In this document: positions 48,236 through 60,070 of the stretch, in pieces
How the letters are laid out: every line of letters begins with the position of its first letter
Position numbering within the stretch: position 1 is the stretch's first letter
Assembly: GCA_003833135.1 (NCBI GenBank)
Contig: QZLH01000040.1
Coordinates: 40,731 to 104,730 of the forward strand
Source of the DNA: Oehlia diaphana
Lineage: Eukaryota > Glomeromycota > Glomeromycetes > Glomerales > Glomeraceae
Direction: 5' to 3'
Length of the DNA stretch: 64,000 nt
The notes under the pieces: model-generated
What the model was told of the DNA's origin: nothing
The model's input: only the letters and a program-made list of their open reading frames with translations
Database searches by the model: none
Made by a program: the position numbers and the translations under genes

Positions 48236-48699
48236 CTTTTTTTCTAACAAGTTTTTTAATTTTCCTTTGAGTTGATGCAATTTTTGAAAATCCATGAATT
48301 TTTAAAAATTGCTATTAACTGTTAATAGGAAGGAATGTTCTTTAAGCTCGTGAATATTTTTTTTTTTTTTTTTGCTTGCCAAGATTAGAGTTTCAAAACG
48401 TGATGTTATTAAAGAGTTTAAAAACTAATTACGTAATTACGGGTAAAAAAACTAAAAATGCAAAATGTACATATAGTGACACCACTCTTGCTGGTTTTGT
48501 ATAATAAGTAAAATTAAATTGATTAAGATCTACAACTGAGGTTACTCAAGTATTATGTAAACAAAAATAATAACATAATAATTTTGCGTTACAATAATCT
48601 CTCATTATTGTGGTTACAGTAGTATTTTGAGTCGAGTTGATAGAATTTCGCAATTTATATAGCGAAAGAGAAAAGGCTTTTTCCGGATCAAAAGAAGAA

Positions 48700-51600
48700 A
48701 TGGAGAAAAATTTACTTACTGTCGAGGTAATTTTTAATATATTTATTTATTTGTTTGTTTATTTTATCATTACCAAGTTTTTTTTTTTTTTAAAAAAAAG
48801 GCTGTTCTTACTAATAATTTTAAAACGAATATAGGTTGTTTCTGCTGAGAAATTTAAAAATTATCAAGGATTTGACCTTGCCAATTTTGATCATCATTCT
48901 CTATTTTTTGACGTATATACATATAAGATTCAAAAAACTAAAACCTATGATGTTTTTAAAAAAGATATTTCTCAAATTTTCAATATTCCTTCAAAACAAA
49001 TAAGATTCTGGGTCTTAGTAAAACGAATAAATAAAACAATTCGACCTGATACTCCAATACCGGAATCTTATTTTAATAAAAGTATTATTATTTTATAGGT
49101 TTTCTTTAAATTTTTATTACAAATTTTAATTTATTTCAATTATAATAGGTATGGAGGAAATTCGTGCAAAAATGACTCCCCTGCAAAATAAATTGAGGTT
49201 ATACATGGAAGAAACAGACAGAAGAAATGAAAAGGTATATAATTGTTATGTTTTATAATTCTTTCAATTTTTTTTTATGTTAGATTTAGAACTTGTATTA
49301 TCAAATATATGTAGACATGCTTCCCTTTGATTGAAGAAAGTTGGAATATAATTGTTTTCCTCAAGTATTTTGATCCTGATGCACAAACTTTAGAGTAAGA
49401 TATTCTTAATTTATCCAATAAAATAGAAATATAAATATGTATTAACATATTTAACCATGTAGAGGTCTTGGTCATTTATACGTACGAGAGTATGATAAAG
49501 TTGGAGATTATACTAAAATTCTCTGTGAGAGAAAGAATCTTCCACCAGATACTCCTTTGAAAATATATGAAGTAAGCATACTAAATGTTATAGAACTATA
49601 TAGTAAACCTTTTAACATATATATCATTGTAGGAAATCAAACCAAACATGATTGAAAAAATGGACCTTAATTTTACTTTTAAACAATTAGAGATACAAAA
49701 TGGGGATATAATTTGTTTTCAAAAAGTCTTGCCACACCTGCAGTGCGTATTATACAATCACTAATAATAGTTTTACATTATGAAATATTAAGATTTTTTT
49801 TTTTTTTTTTTTTTTTGACACCTTATTAGAACCATATCGCACATTGAAAATAATCGTATCTATGAAATTCCTAAGTTTTATAGATTATTATTATCATTAA
49901 CTGTTAATGTATTTATTATTATTATTTTTAAGAATATTATTATTTATAATAGTTTAACAGTAATTTTTTGTATATAGGTTGTAACTGTCGAAAACTTCAA
50001 TAAGCATCAAGGATTTGATCTTGTTAATTTTGTAAATCCACCACTTTCTAAAATACATTCACACAATGTCCTAAAAAATACAACTTATACTACTTTTAAA
50101 GAAAAGGTTTCTCAATGTTTTAATATTCCTTCAGAACAAGTGCGATTCTGGGTCTTTGTAAAGCGTCAGAATCAAACCATTCGACCCGATCTTCCAATAC
50201 CGGAATCCTCTTTCAATAAAAGTATTGCATCATATTTCTTCTTTAAATTTTAATGTAAATTTTTAATTTACTTCATTACGTTAGGTATGGAGGAAATTCG
50301 TATGGAAATGACTCCCCGGAGGCACGAATTGAAGTTATACATGGAGGTAGCAGACAAACCAATGGTATATTGTTAATGTATATTATAATTCTTTCGAATT
50401 TTTGTTAGATTTAAAACTTGCATTGTCAAAAAATATATACAGGCATGGTTCCCTTCAATTAGAAGAAGTGAGAATATGAATATAATTGTTTTCCTCAAGT
50501 ATTTTGATCCTGATACACAAACTTTAGAGTAAGATATTCTTTATCTATTCAATAAATTAGAAATATAAATATGTAATAACATATTTTAACCATATAGAGG
50601 TCTTGGACATTTATACGTACGAGATTATGATAAAGTTGGAGATTGTACTAATATTCTTTGTGAGAGAAAGAATCTTCCACCAGATACCCCTTTGATAATA
50701 TATGAAGTAAGCATACTAATTGTTATAGAATTATATAGTGGGTTTATAAACCTTTTAACATATATATCATTATAGGAAATCAAACCAAACATGATTGAAA
50801 AAATGTATCTTAATTATACTTTTAAACGATCAGAAATACAAAATGGTGATATAATTTGTTTTCAAAAGGCTTTAATGGAAAATGAGTATGCATTAAAACT
50901 TTGTTGTTATATTATTTTTTTTTTAATACTCAATATTTACTCATGGCCTAATGTCTTTTAGGATTCGAGAATACACTGAATCTGGTCGTATTTGTAGTAT
51001 TCCTCAATTTTACGAATCATTGACTTTGCTTACTGTTATTTCGTTCAAGCCAGAATGGCAAGATTACTTTGAATTTGACCTAATATTAAATAAAAAATCG
51101 ACACTTTATCAAGTATGTATAATACTCTTTGTACTATATATAATTCTTATATAATTTACAATTATTTACTTTTCAACTATTAATCATTATTAATATAGGT
51201 TGTTGAAGCGGTTGCTCTTCATTTGAATATAAATCCTCTTCAACTACAATTTACCAATTTATTTGACACACTTGATCAAACTCTCAATCAGGTTTTTTTA
51301 GATGCACAAACATTATATTATGAGATATTTGATTTAAATATTATAGAATCAAATCTAGAAGAGGAAAGGTTTATTAAAATTCTTTGGCTTGGAAATACTG
51401 TTAAAGATGAGGTACTTTGCAGATAAATGATATGTGATATATATGTTGAAATTTTTTTGTTATATTTTGAAAATTTTTTAAAATTGATTTTAGGAAATTA
51501 TAGATATTTGTCTTCAAAAGGATGCCACCGTTAATGAAATCATAGAAGAAATTTTAAAAAAGGTGACTTTGTCATCACCAGATAACAAAATCAGATTATA

Positions 51601-52287
51601 TGAAGTTATGAATCATAAAATTCAAAATGAATATAAAGAAACTGAATTGATTGGTAGAATACAGGAATTTATGACATTATATGCAGAGGTGGACTATGTT
51701 ATGATTTTTTATAATTTTTTTTTTTCATTTAATCTATTTTGAAATAATATTGTGATATTACTGATATATGAAATTACAGGAAATACCTCAAGATGAAATA
51801 CTTGCTAATTCTCATGATCAAATAATACAAGTATACCATTTCACAAAGGATCCGATACAAACACATGGAATTCCATTTAAATTTGTTATTAAAAATGTAA
51901 TCTTATTTATAACCAATTTTAAGTAGTACAAGAATTTAATTTAATAATAATAATTTTTAATTCAGGGTGAAACACTTGCTGATATTAAGGATCGTCTTCA
52001 ACTTCGACTTTGTATGAACAAATCCGAATTTGCAAGAATAAGAATTGCAATTGTATCTGAATTCACATACAAAAAGCTTGAGTATCTTGAAAATGACGGT
52101 AAATAAATATAAATACTTTAACTCATTATATTCATTATATTTATTTATATTTAATATTTGTTAATGATATGTGATTTTATTAGATATAATATTATCAGAA
52201 AAGAAATTGTCAAGTACAGATTATCTGGGTCTTGATCATGTAGATGAAACTGAGAGCACAGATAAAATAACTTACATTCGAGGTTGA
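48700..52287 (+). CDS. USP7 C-terminal (UBL) domain protein, no catalytic domain, copy 2
   Basis: Same architecture as the gene at 14,964. First in-frame ATG at 48700 gives MEKNLLTVE|VVSAEKFKNYQGFD. Open sequence continues upstream of it (NLYSEREKAFSGSKEE), resembling the linker that follows the USP7 catalytic domain, so the gene seems cut from a longer ancestor. Unit A 48835 to about 49910 and unit B 49979 to about 51000 are tandem UBL1-2 modules (QIRFW / QVRFW, VFLKYFDPD, GLGHLYVRE / GLGHLYVRD, NGDIICFQK). Then come FIKILWLGNTVKDE, KIRLYEVMNHKI, EILANSHDQIIQVYHF, YLGLDHVDETEST and ITYIRG, TGA at 52285-52287. The intron that has a GC donor in copies 1 and 3 has a normal GT here (51113). No stops or frameshifts seen. 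Predicted role is binding rather than proteolysis. Confidence 0.84.
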
Positions 52288-55093
52288 TATGTTATTTTTC
52301 TGCTTTTATTTTAATTTTATATTATATTTAAAAAGGGAAATTAAATGTATAAATTGTAGTATTTGTAAATTAAAGTTAATATAGAGTAATTTTAATATTA
52401 ACTCTAAAACCTTAATGACAAGTGATTTAAATGACACCAAATGACTTGGGCGATTCATTTTGATTATTTCGAGATTAAATGACAAAATGATCCCTTTATG
52501 TGATCTCATAATTCTGCCAAAATATACAATTTCAAAATAAAATTTATAATTCTGGAATTATAAAGCATTATTGCCCAAATTACAAATGACTCGAATGACT
52601 TGGTCATTTAAAGGTCATTCAGGAAAATGGCCAAATGACCTTGTCATTTGCCATCATTGCTCTAAGTTCACCTGATATATTTATTAAATATTTATTTTTT
52701 TGTTAATAATTTCGATATAATGTTATCATAATCTTCACAATCTAATATTAATTATCTTATAATGATAATGAGTTGTAGTTAATTTTGGCTGGGATTAAGA
52801 TTTAAATTATGAATAATACATTAATCCCGATCATGCTGGCATTAACCGGTTAAGATTTTTTTGGACAGAAAGCCTCTAAATAAAGTTAAATCATATTATT
52901 CATTTTTTTTATTCCTAAGAACTTTATTATGTCGGAGTCTAACAGCCCTGTAAAAAAGTCAATCTTTTTTTATTACATCTTTTTTCCGTAAAAGGCTCAT
53001 ATTTCCGGAATTAATAACTTTATATAGCGGAATTTATGGAATTATTTGCATTTTCTGTAATGGATCCGTGAAAGGCTCATTTTCACGGAGTTTTTACAGA
53101 AATAACGGATAAAATTTTTTATAGGGCAATAATCCAAATATTACATCAAGAAATATCAGTGATAGATTTGTATATATAGAATGGTTATGAAAATTACAAA
53201 TATTCTTAAGTTTTTATTAAGAACTTTACCGATTTCGGAACATGCCTCTTAAGGAATGAAAGTTTTAAAATCGGTTTTATGATAGATCAATAATTATAAA
53301 CTAAAAATTGATTTTTTGATGTTGAATAATACATTTTTAAGTCATCCTACATTGGACATTGTTAAACCGAAAAGTAAAAAATGTAAAAAAAAATTTTAGA
53401 TGAGATCTATCATATTTGTGTTTCCATGCTATAAAGTAAGGACAACTTTACTTTGACTCGAAATATAAAGTTGTTATGATTTCATTCCTTATAATAGATT
53501 CATAAATTGTGCTGAAGTGGGACTTAGCAAAATTTATAAAGCTACTTGGGCAGATAATGACAACTAAATTTTTTTTTATTTGTCTCAAAGATTATCTTAC
53601 GTAATCTTATTACTGATGATAATTACAAGTTATTATAAATCAGGAGATCTAACATACTATATTACTTTAATAATGAAATTATCGAAATTGTACCACAGTA
53701 TCAGGATTTAAATGTTTGGTATGTCACATGATACAAGCAGTATCATCAAAATTATCAAGATTTATGATGATAATGAAATTATGGGATGATTTTTCCAGAG
53801 ATTTTTTAAGAACAAAATTGTACTAAAGCATTAGAAATATATAATTTTAATATGATTACGTTGATAGAGATATTATTGTTGAAATAAGTGATGGACCTAT
53901 CCTCTAATTGTTACAAATGGGTTATATTGAATTAATGCGACAACTTTAGCATTTTGATCCTAGAAAAAGACAAAGTGCTAATAATATTTTGAGATCTGGT
54001 AAATTAAATGTTTGTAAAGAAAAATAAAACCAAAATCATAAATTCGTTGGATATTGGACCTTTAAGTGCAATGGTAAAATATGCAAATCTTACAAAAGCC
54101 AAGAAATCGGTAAATAATTATTTTCTAAACTGTAATAATTTTACTAGGTTTGTACTTTATACTACTCTTCTAGACAAGAAAATTTAATGTTGATGAAGGT
54201 ATTACAAAATTCTTCCTTTCTCGAGTTGACAACTTTGTTAAAATAATTAATTTTATAGCTAAATTTCTTGCGTCTAACACGTTATCTCACTATGTAGATT
54301 GCGTCCAATTGATATGTATCACATGAAGGTCTATTTAACTGATAGGGAAGAAATCATGTAGATCATCCTTTTATAGATAACATCAGTCTGAATTTTTTGG
54401 TGCCTGCCGTAATTCCGGCCTTGAAAATATGTGTAGATTAATAGTAAAATTTTCCTTACTTTTATGATGTATAATAGTTCCGGGGTCCTAAATTACCTAT
54501 TCTTTTTTTTTTTACAAGTTTTTTTAGATTATTATTCTTACTTAATAATGTTAAATCTATTTATTAAAGCAGTATTTTTTTCTTTTCTTAAAATCCATAA
54601 AATTTTAAAAATTTCTGCTAAACTATTAATAGGGAAGAAATGTCTTTAACTTGTTTTTTTTTTTTTTTGCTTGCCAAGATCGGAGCTTCGAAACGGATTG
54701 ATGTTAAAAGTTTTTGAAACTAGATAATTACAGTAAATGAAATTAATAATATAGTATGTTTATTTCTCGCTTAAGACTGAATTTATAGTTTACATCCAAG
54801 TCTGTAAAAATTTGATTTTTTTTTTCTAAAAAATAAAAAGCTTAAAAATGTCAAATGCAATGAAAAAGCATACATACATATATAATGACTTTTATAGCTA
54901 TTACTCTTGCTAGTTTTGTATAATAAAATTTATAAATTGTTAAGATCTGACAGCTGAGGTTACTCAAGTATTATGTAAACAAATACGACATTAAATTTGC
55001 ACTACAAATAAATAATACCTTATAATTTTTACATTCTTGATAAATTTATTTTTCTGTCATAAAAATAAAGCTGATAAAATTTCATAATTATAT
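52288..55093. other. Spacer with kinase remnant and USP7-C upstream flank
   Basis: A cluster of AAATGAC/GTCATTT words (52385-52660) has TAGAG(T/C)AAT ends and looks like an old inverted-repeat element. The motif TTTTCCGTAAAAGGCTCAT (52981) recurs near 21530. A kinase pseudogene fragment lies at 53510-54030. From about 54345 the sequence matches the upstream flank of USP7-C copy 2 without its two MITEs. Confidence 0.5.
53510..54030 (+). pseudogene. Protein kinase fragment (Glomeromycotina TKL-like)
   Basis: Pieces in three frames align in order with a protein kinase: glycine-loop-like GLSKIYKATWADND (about 53520-53560), MFGMSHDTSS (about 53714), DRDIIVEISDGP (about 53870), then YIELMRQL*HFDPRKRQSAN (about 53925-53985). 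The last keeps the subdomain XI W-x-x-D-P-x-x-R-P pattern, but Trp is TAG (53947-53949) and Pro is Gln. Several stops and frameshifts; clearly dead. Kinases with SKIYKA(T/I)W and LMRQCWHFDPRKRP are a large family in Rhizophagus-type genomes (family knowledge, not searched). Confidence 0.65.
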
Positions 55094-58000
55094 AACGAAA
55101 GAGAAAAAGCTTTTATGCAGATCAAAAGAAGAATTGGAAAAGAAATTACTTACTGTCGAGGTAATTTTTTAATATATTTAAATGTATATATATATATTTC
55201 TTAAAGAAAAGCTGTTCTTACTAATAATTTTTAAGCTGAATAAAGGTTGTTACTGCTGAAAATTTCAAAGATTATCAAGGGTTTGATCTTGCCGATTTTG
55301 ATCGTCATTCACTATTTTTTGACATACATACATATAAGGTTCAGAAAATCAAAACCTATGATGTTTTTAAAAAAGATATCTCTCAAACTTTCAATATTCC
55401 TTCAAAACAAATAAGGTTCTGGGTCTTAGTGGAACGTACAAATAAAACAACTCGACTTGATGTTCCAATCCCAGAATCTTATATTAATAAAAGTATTTAT
55501 TAGTATTTATAGTCTTTCTTTAAATTTTAGTATAAATTATTAATTTATTTCATTATAATAGGTATGGAGGAAATTCGTGCAAAAATGGCTCCTCTTTAGA
55601 ATGATTTGAGTGGAAGAAACAGATGAACGAAACGACAAGGTAGTATATAATTGTCATATATTATAATTCTTTCAAATTTCTTGTTTTAGGGTTAAAAGCA
55701 TATATTATCAATATAATAAATTTAGACATTGTTCCCTACAATTGAGGAAATTAGGAATATAATTGTTTTTCTCAAGTATTTTGATCCTGATACACAAGCT
55801 TTGAAGTAAGATATTTATTTATTTATCTAATATATTAGAGGTAGACAAACATATTAACATAATTTATAATATAGAGGTCTGAGCATTTATACTGTATGTG
55901 CAAGAGTTTGATAAAGTTGGAGATTATACTAGTATTCTCTGTAAGAGAAAAAACTTTCCAACAAAGACTCCTTTGAAAATATATAAAGTAAGCATATGAT
56001 ATGTATGGAATTATAGTAATTTATAAATCTTTAACATATAACATATATACCTTCATAGGAAATAAAACCATACATGATTGAAGAAATGAATCCAAAATAC
56101 ACTTTCAAACAATTCAAACAATTAGAAACTCAAATGGCGATATAAATCATATAATTTGCTTCCAAAAAGTTTTATCAAACTGGAAGTATGTATTATACAA
56201 TCACTAATAATTATTTTACACTATGAAATATCAAGAAATTTATTTTGACAACTTATTAAAAACAATTTGCACATTGAGGATAATCGTATCCATGAATTTC
56301 TACGTTTTATAAATTATATAAATTATTATATCAAATGTTACTGTTAATGTATTTATTTTTATTTTTTTAGAATATTATTGTTATTTATAATGGTTTTACA
56401 GCAATTTATTTGTATTTAGGTTGTAACTGCCAAAAAATTCAATAAGCATCAAGGATTTGATCTTGTTAATTTTGTAAAACCTCCAGTTTCTAAAATACAT
56501 TCATATAAGATCCTAGAAAATACAACTTACGGCACTTTTAAAGAAAAAGTTCCTCAATGTTTCAATATTCCTTCAAAACAAGTGCGATTCTGGGTCTTTG
56601 CAGAGCGTCAGAATCAAACGATCCGACCCGATCTTCCAATACCGGAATCCTATTTCAATAAAAGTACTATATCATATTTTCTTTAAAGTTTTAAATGTAA
56701 ATTTTTAATTTACCTCATTGCATTAAGTATTGAGGAAATCCGTAAAGAAATGGCTCCCCGGCAGAATGAATTGAAATTATACATGGAGGTAGCAGACAAA
56801 TTAATAAATGGAAAGGTATATAATTTATGTACCGTACATTATAATTTTTCGAATTTTATATTAGATTTAAACTTATACTATTTATACTGTTAAATTATAT
56901 GTAGACATGGTCTTACGTTGAAGTAAATTGGAATATGAATATTATTGTTTTCCTCAAGTATTTTGATTCATTCATCCGGTAAATTGGAAGTAAAAATATA
57001 CTTTAGCATATTTTAACCATAATAGAGGTCTCGGTTATTTATATGTACAAGAGTTCGCTAAAGTTGAAGACTATACCCATGTTTTCTGTAAAAGAAAAAT
57101 TTCCCACTAAATGTTCCTTTGAAAATATATGAGGTAAGCAAATCAATCATTTAACATTATCATTATAGGAAATCAAACCAGACATGATTGAAAAAATGTA
57201 TCCTAATTATACTTTTAAACGACCAGAAATACAAAATGGTGATATAATTTGTTTTCAAAAAGGCTTTAATGGAAAATGAGTATGCATTAAAACTTTGTTA
57301 TTATTTTTTTTTTTTGATAACATTTATTGATGATTTAATATCTTTTTAGAATTCATGATTATACTGAATCTGGTCGTATTTACGGTATTCCTCGTTATTA
57401 ACTTTGCTTGCTGTTATTTCGTTCAAGCCAGAATGGCAAGGTTACTTTGAATTTGACCTAATGTTAGTAAATAAAAAATTGACCCGTTATCAAGCATGTA
57501 TACTCTTTTACACTGTATATAATTTTGATATAATGTACAATTATTTGTCATTGATATAGTTTTCTGAGGCAGTTGCTCTTCATTTGAATGTAAGTCCTTA
57601 TAGAATACGATTTACCAATACATTTCCGTTATTTGACACATCTGATCAAACCCTCAATCAGGCTTATTTAGATGCACCAATATTATATTATGAGATATTT
57701 GATTTAAATATTACAGAATCAAATCTTGAAGAGGGAGAATTCTTTAAAATTTATTTGGCTTGGAAATACTGTTAAAGATGAGATACCGTGTAGCATGTAT
57801 AATATGTGTATGATATATTGGAATTTTTTGCCATAATTTGAATGTATACTGGAATTTTCTGCTATAAAAACCTTTTAAATTTATTTAGGAAATCATTGAT
57901 ATTTGTCTTCAAAAGAATGGCATCATTAGTGGAATCATAGAAGAAATTTTAAAAAAGATGACATTATCATCAAATACCAAAATGAAATTATGAATCATGA

Positions 58001-58691
58001 AATTCAAAAGGAATATAAAGAAATTGAATTAATTGGTAGGATACATGAATTTATGACATTATATGCAGTGGTGAATTAATTAACAATTTGTTTTTATTTA
58101 TTTATTTTTAAAGTTATTTTGACAAAATTATTTTACTTGAAGGCATATTCTACACTTAATAATATGTGTTATATGATAATATACAGGAAATACCTCAAGA
58201 TGAATTACTCGCTAATTCTCATGATCAAATAATACAAGTATATCATTTCACAAGGGATCCAATGCAACACATGGAATTCCATTTAAATTTGTTATTAAAA
58301 ATGTAATGTAATCTTATCTATAGCTAATTTTAAATGGTACAAGAATTATATTTTTAATATAATAATTTTTAATTCAGGGTGAAACATTTGCTGATATTAA
58401 GATTCGTCTTCAATTTCGACTTGGTATGAACAAACCGAATTTGCAAGAATAAGAATTGTAATTATACCTGAGTTCACATACAAAAAACTTGAATACCTTG
58501 AAGATGATGGTAAGTGGGTATAAATAATTTAACTCACGTTGTAATAATTTATATTAAATAGTTTTTTAATGTTATATTATTTATTAGATATAATCGTATC
58601 AGAAAAGGAATTGTCGAATACAGAATATCTAGGTCTTGATTATGTAGATGAAACTGAGAGTATGGAGAAAATTACTTACATTCGAGGATAA
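55094..58691 (+). pseudogene. USP7 C-terminal (UBL) pseudogene, copy 3
   Basis: Aligns along its whole length with copy 2, introns included, but is broken. The start ATG is TTG (AGAATTGGAAAAG). A TAG replaces the Gln of PRQNEL near 55600. GGTCTGAGCATTT has lost bases of GGTCTTGGTCATTT (about 55875). ATGGCGATATAAATCATATAATT carries an insertion (56134). TTTAAAATTTATTTGGC has an extra base (57745). CCAATGCAACACATGG (58260) and AACAAACCGAATTT (58431) have each lost one. The end (YIRG, TAA at 58689-58691) is kept. It shares the GC-donor intron (57494) with copy 1, not copy 2. Confidence 0.88.
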
Positions 58692-59637
58692 TATGTTATT
58701 TTTCTGGTTTTTATTTTAATTTTTGTAATATTATATTTAAAAGGAAATTATATGTCTAAAAATTATAATATTTCTTTACTTTGCAAAGTTGTGTGATAAT
58801 TTAAAGTTAATAAAGTTAATAATGTAAAGAATTTTTCAAATTAAAAGTTTTTATTCATCTGTCTGTATTGTTATAATTTTTTATGTTAGAATAGTTGTAG
58901 TTTTTTAGTGTAGGATAGTAGAGATAGTAGATAGTTTCATATAGGTAGATACTTTATTGATCAGATGTAACTTAACTAACTTTATGATGATTGTTTTTAT
59001 TTAATGATTTTTATAATACTAATAAAGTGATTATTAAAAATAAATAAATAAATCATATATTATTCCTAGAATGGGGACGACTCCATTAGTTCAGTTTGGT
59101 TTCACAAGCCTGAACCAAATTTGGTGGAACTGACTCTAAAAACTAGTTCAGAACAGAGTATATACATTACATCTATGAAATATTATTAAACATGCTATGA
59201 ACAAACTATTTAGCGAAATCAAGTTAATTATATTTACAAATAAAATATGTAATCTATTATAATGAAATAAGTAAAATGTAGTATCTTATTAGTTTATTAT
59301 AATAATAATAAAATTAAAAGTACATAAAATAACTTTATAACATTTTTTTGCCAATAAAGAAATACATCATGATAAAATAAAATTATCAAAAATAATTTAA
59401 CACAAAAATTTTTTTTAGTTAGCAGACCAAAAATTTTTTAGTTTTAATTACACAATTTACATATTTGTTTATATATTTTTTATTATAGGGTAGCGTAAAT
59501 TTAGTTAATAAAAATTTGTTTCATAGGTAAAATAGCTAATAACCGAAAATAATCGTCCGGATCATGTGTACAGATCATGTGTAACCTGGCAACAAATCCG
59601 GCTACCATAGTTTTTATGGTAATGCTATGGTCACGTT
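58692..59637. other. Intergenic, AT-rich
   Basis: No gene seen. A patch at 59070-59160 (ATGGGGACGACTCC ... GGTTTCACAAGCCTGAACC) resembles the termini of the GGTTCC-rich element at 60324. The last 60 bases hold a hairpin (TACCATAG...CTATGG, about 59603-59630) just after the stop of the peptide gene. Confidence 0.4.
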
Positions 59638-59830
59638 TCAAGTCCTCGAAGTAAAGAATGGGAAGGCTTCTGCGTCCGCGTCACGTTTCCAAATAGGGGG
59701 CACCGGTGCTGCATCTGCAAATTTAAATTATCATCAAAATATTAATATGAAAATTTTCTTTTAAGTAATGATTTTTACCCGCTAAAATAATAGTAAAAGC
59801 GAAAATTAGCAATAAGCATTTGAATTTCAT
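59638..59830 (-). CDS. Secreted peptide precursor with Kex2 site (alpha-factor-like layout)
   Basis: Two exons: 59779-59830 and 59638-59714, joined over a 64-bp intron with GTAAAA...TTTGCAG borders; the G|AT junction restores a codon. The product is 42 residues. MKFKCLLLIFAFTIILA is a classic signal peptide. A short propeptide DAAPVPPIW follows, then a dibasic KR (Kex2/furin type), then DA-DA-EA, the substrate type of a Ste13-like dipeptidyl aminopeptidase, then FPFFTSRT and TGA. This order (signal, pro, KR, x-A repeats, short peptide) is that of ascomycete alpha-factor precursors, but with one peptide copy. An ATATATAT box lies about 25-30 bp upstream of the ATG (near 59852-59860). No homologue is known to me; function is unknown and the pheromone-like reading is inference. 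It is too short for ordinary gene finders. Confidence is limited because the gene is tiny. Confidence 0.62.
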
Positions 59831-60070
59831 TATTGATTCTGTGATTGTGATATATATAATTTTTAATTCGTTTTTTATTAATTTATTTAAAGAAATTTCT
59901 CACCTCTTTCACAAGTGTTTATATAGAAAATTTTTTATAATAACACTATTTCAATGAATCAATGAAGACGAAGTAAAGGAGGTGTACTTAGTATTTTTCT
60001 ACGTTTTTCTATATTGCTCCATAGCTAGGTTAAAATTACAATTTAATATGAGGAAATGCGAAATTTTTTT

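Larger units (their letters stand above)
44497..48699. other. Spacer between ABC copy C and USP7-C copy 2
   Basis: 5' flank of unit C to 45947, then a GC-richer patch (about 45960-46170) of unknown nature, a MITE (46577-46730), an open stretch at 46773-46961 with no recognised family, and a short coding-like piece at 47452-47580 (AVGGLNFCHWYTKDSESFHF...). Two MULE-like MITEs (47914-48235) lie before the USP7-like gene. From about 47,800 the DNA is homologous to the upstream flank of the USP7-C pseudogene (from about 54,345), so the duplication includes promoter DNA. Confidence 0.5.
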
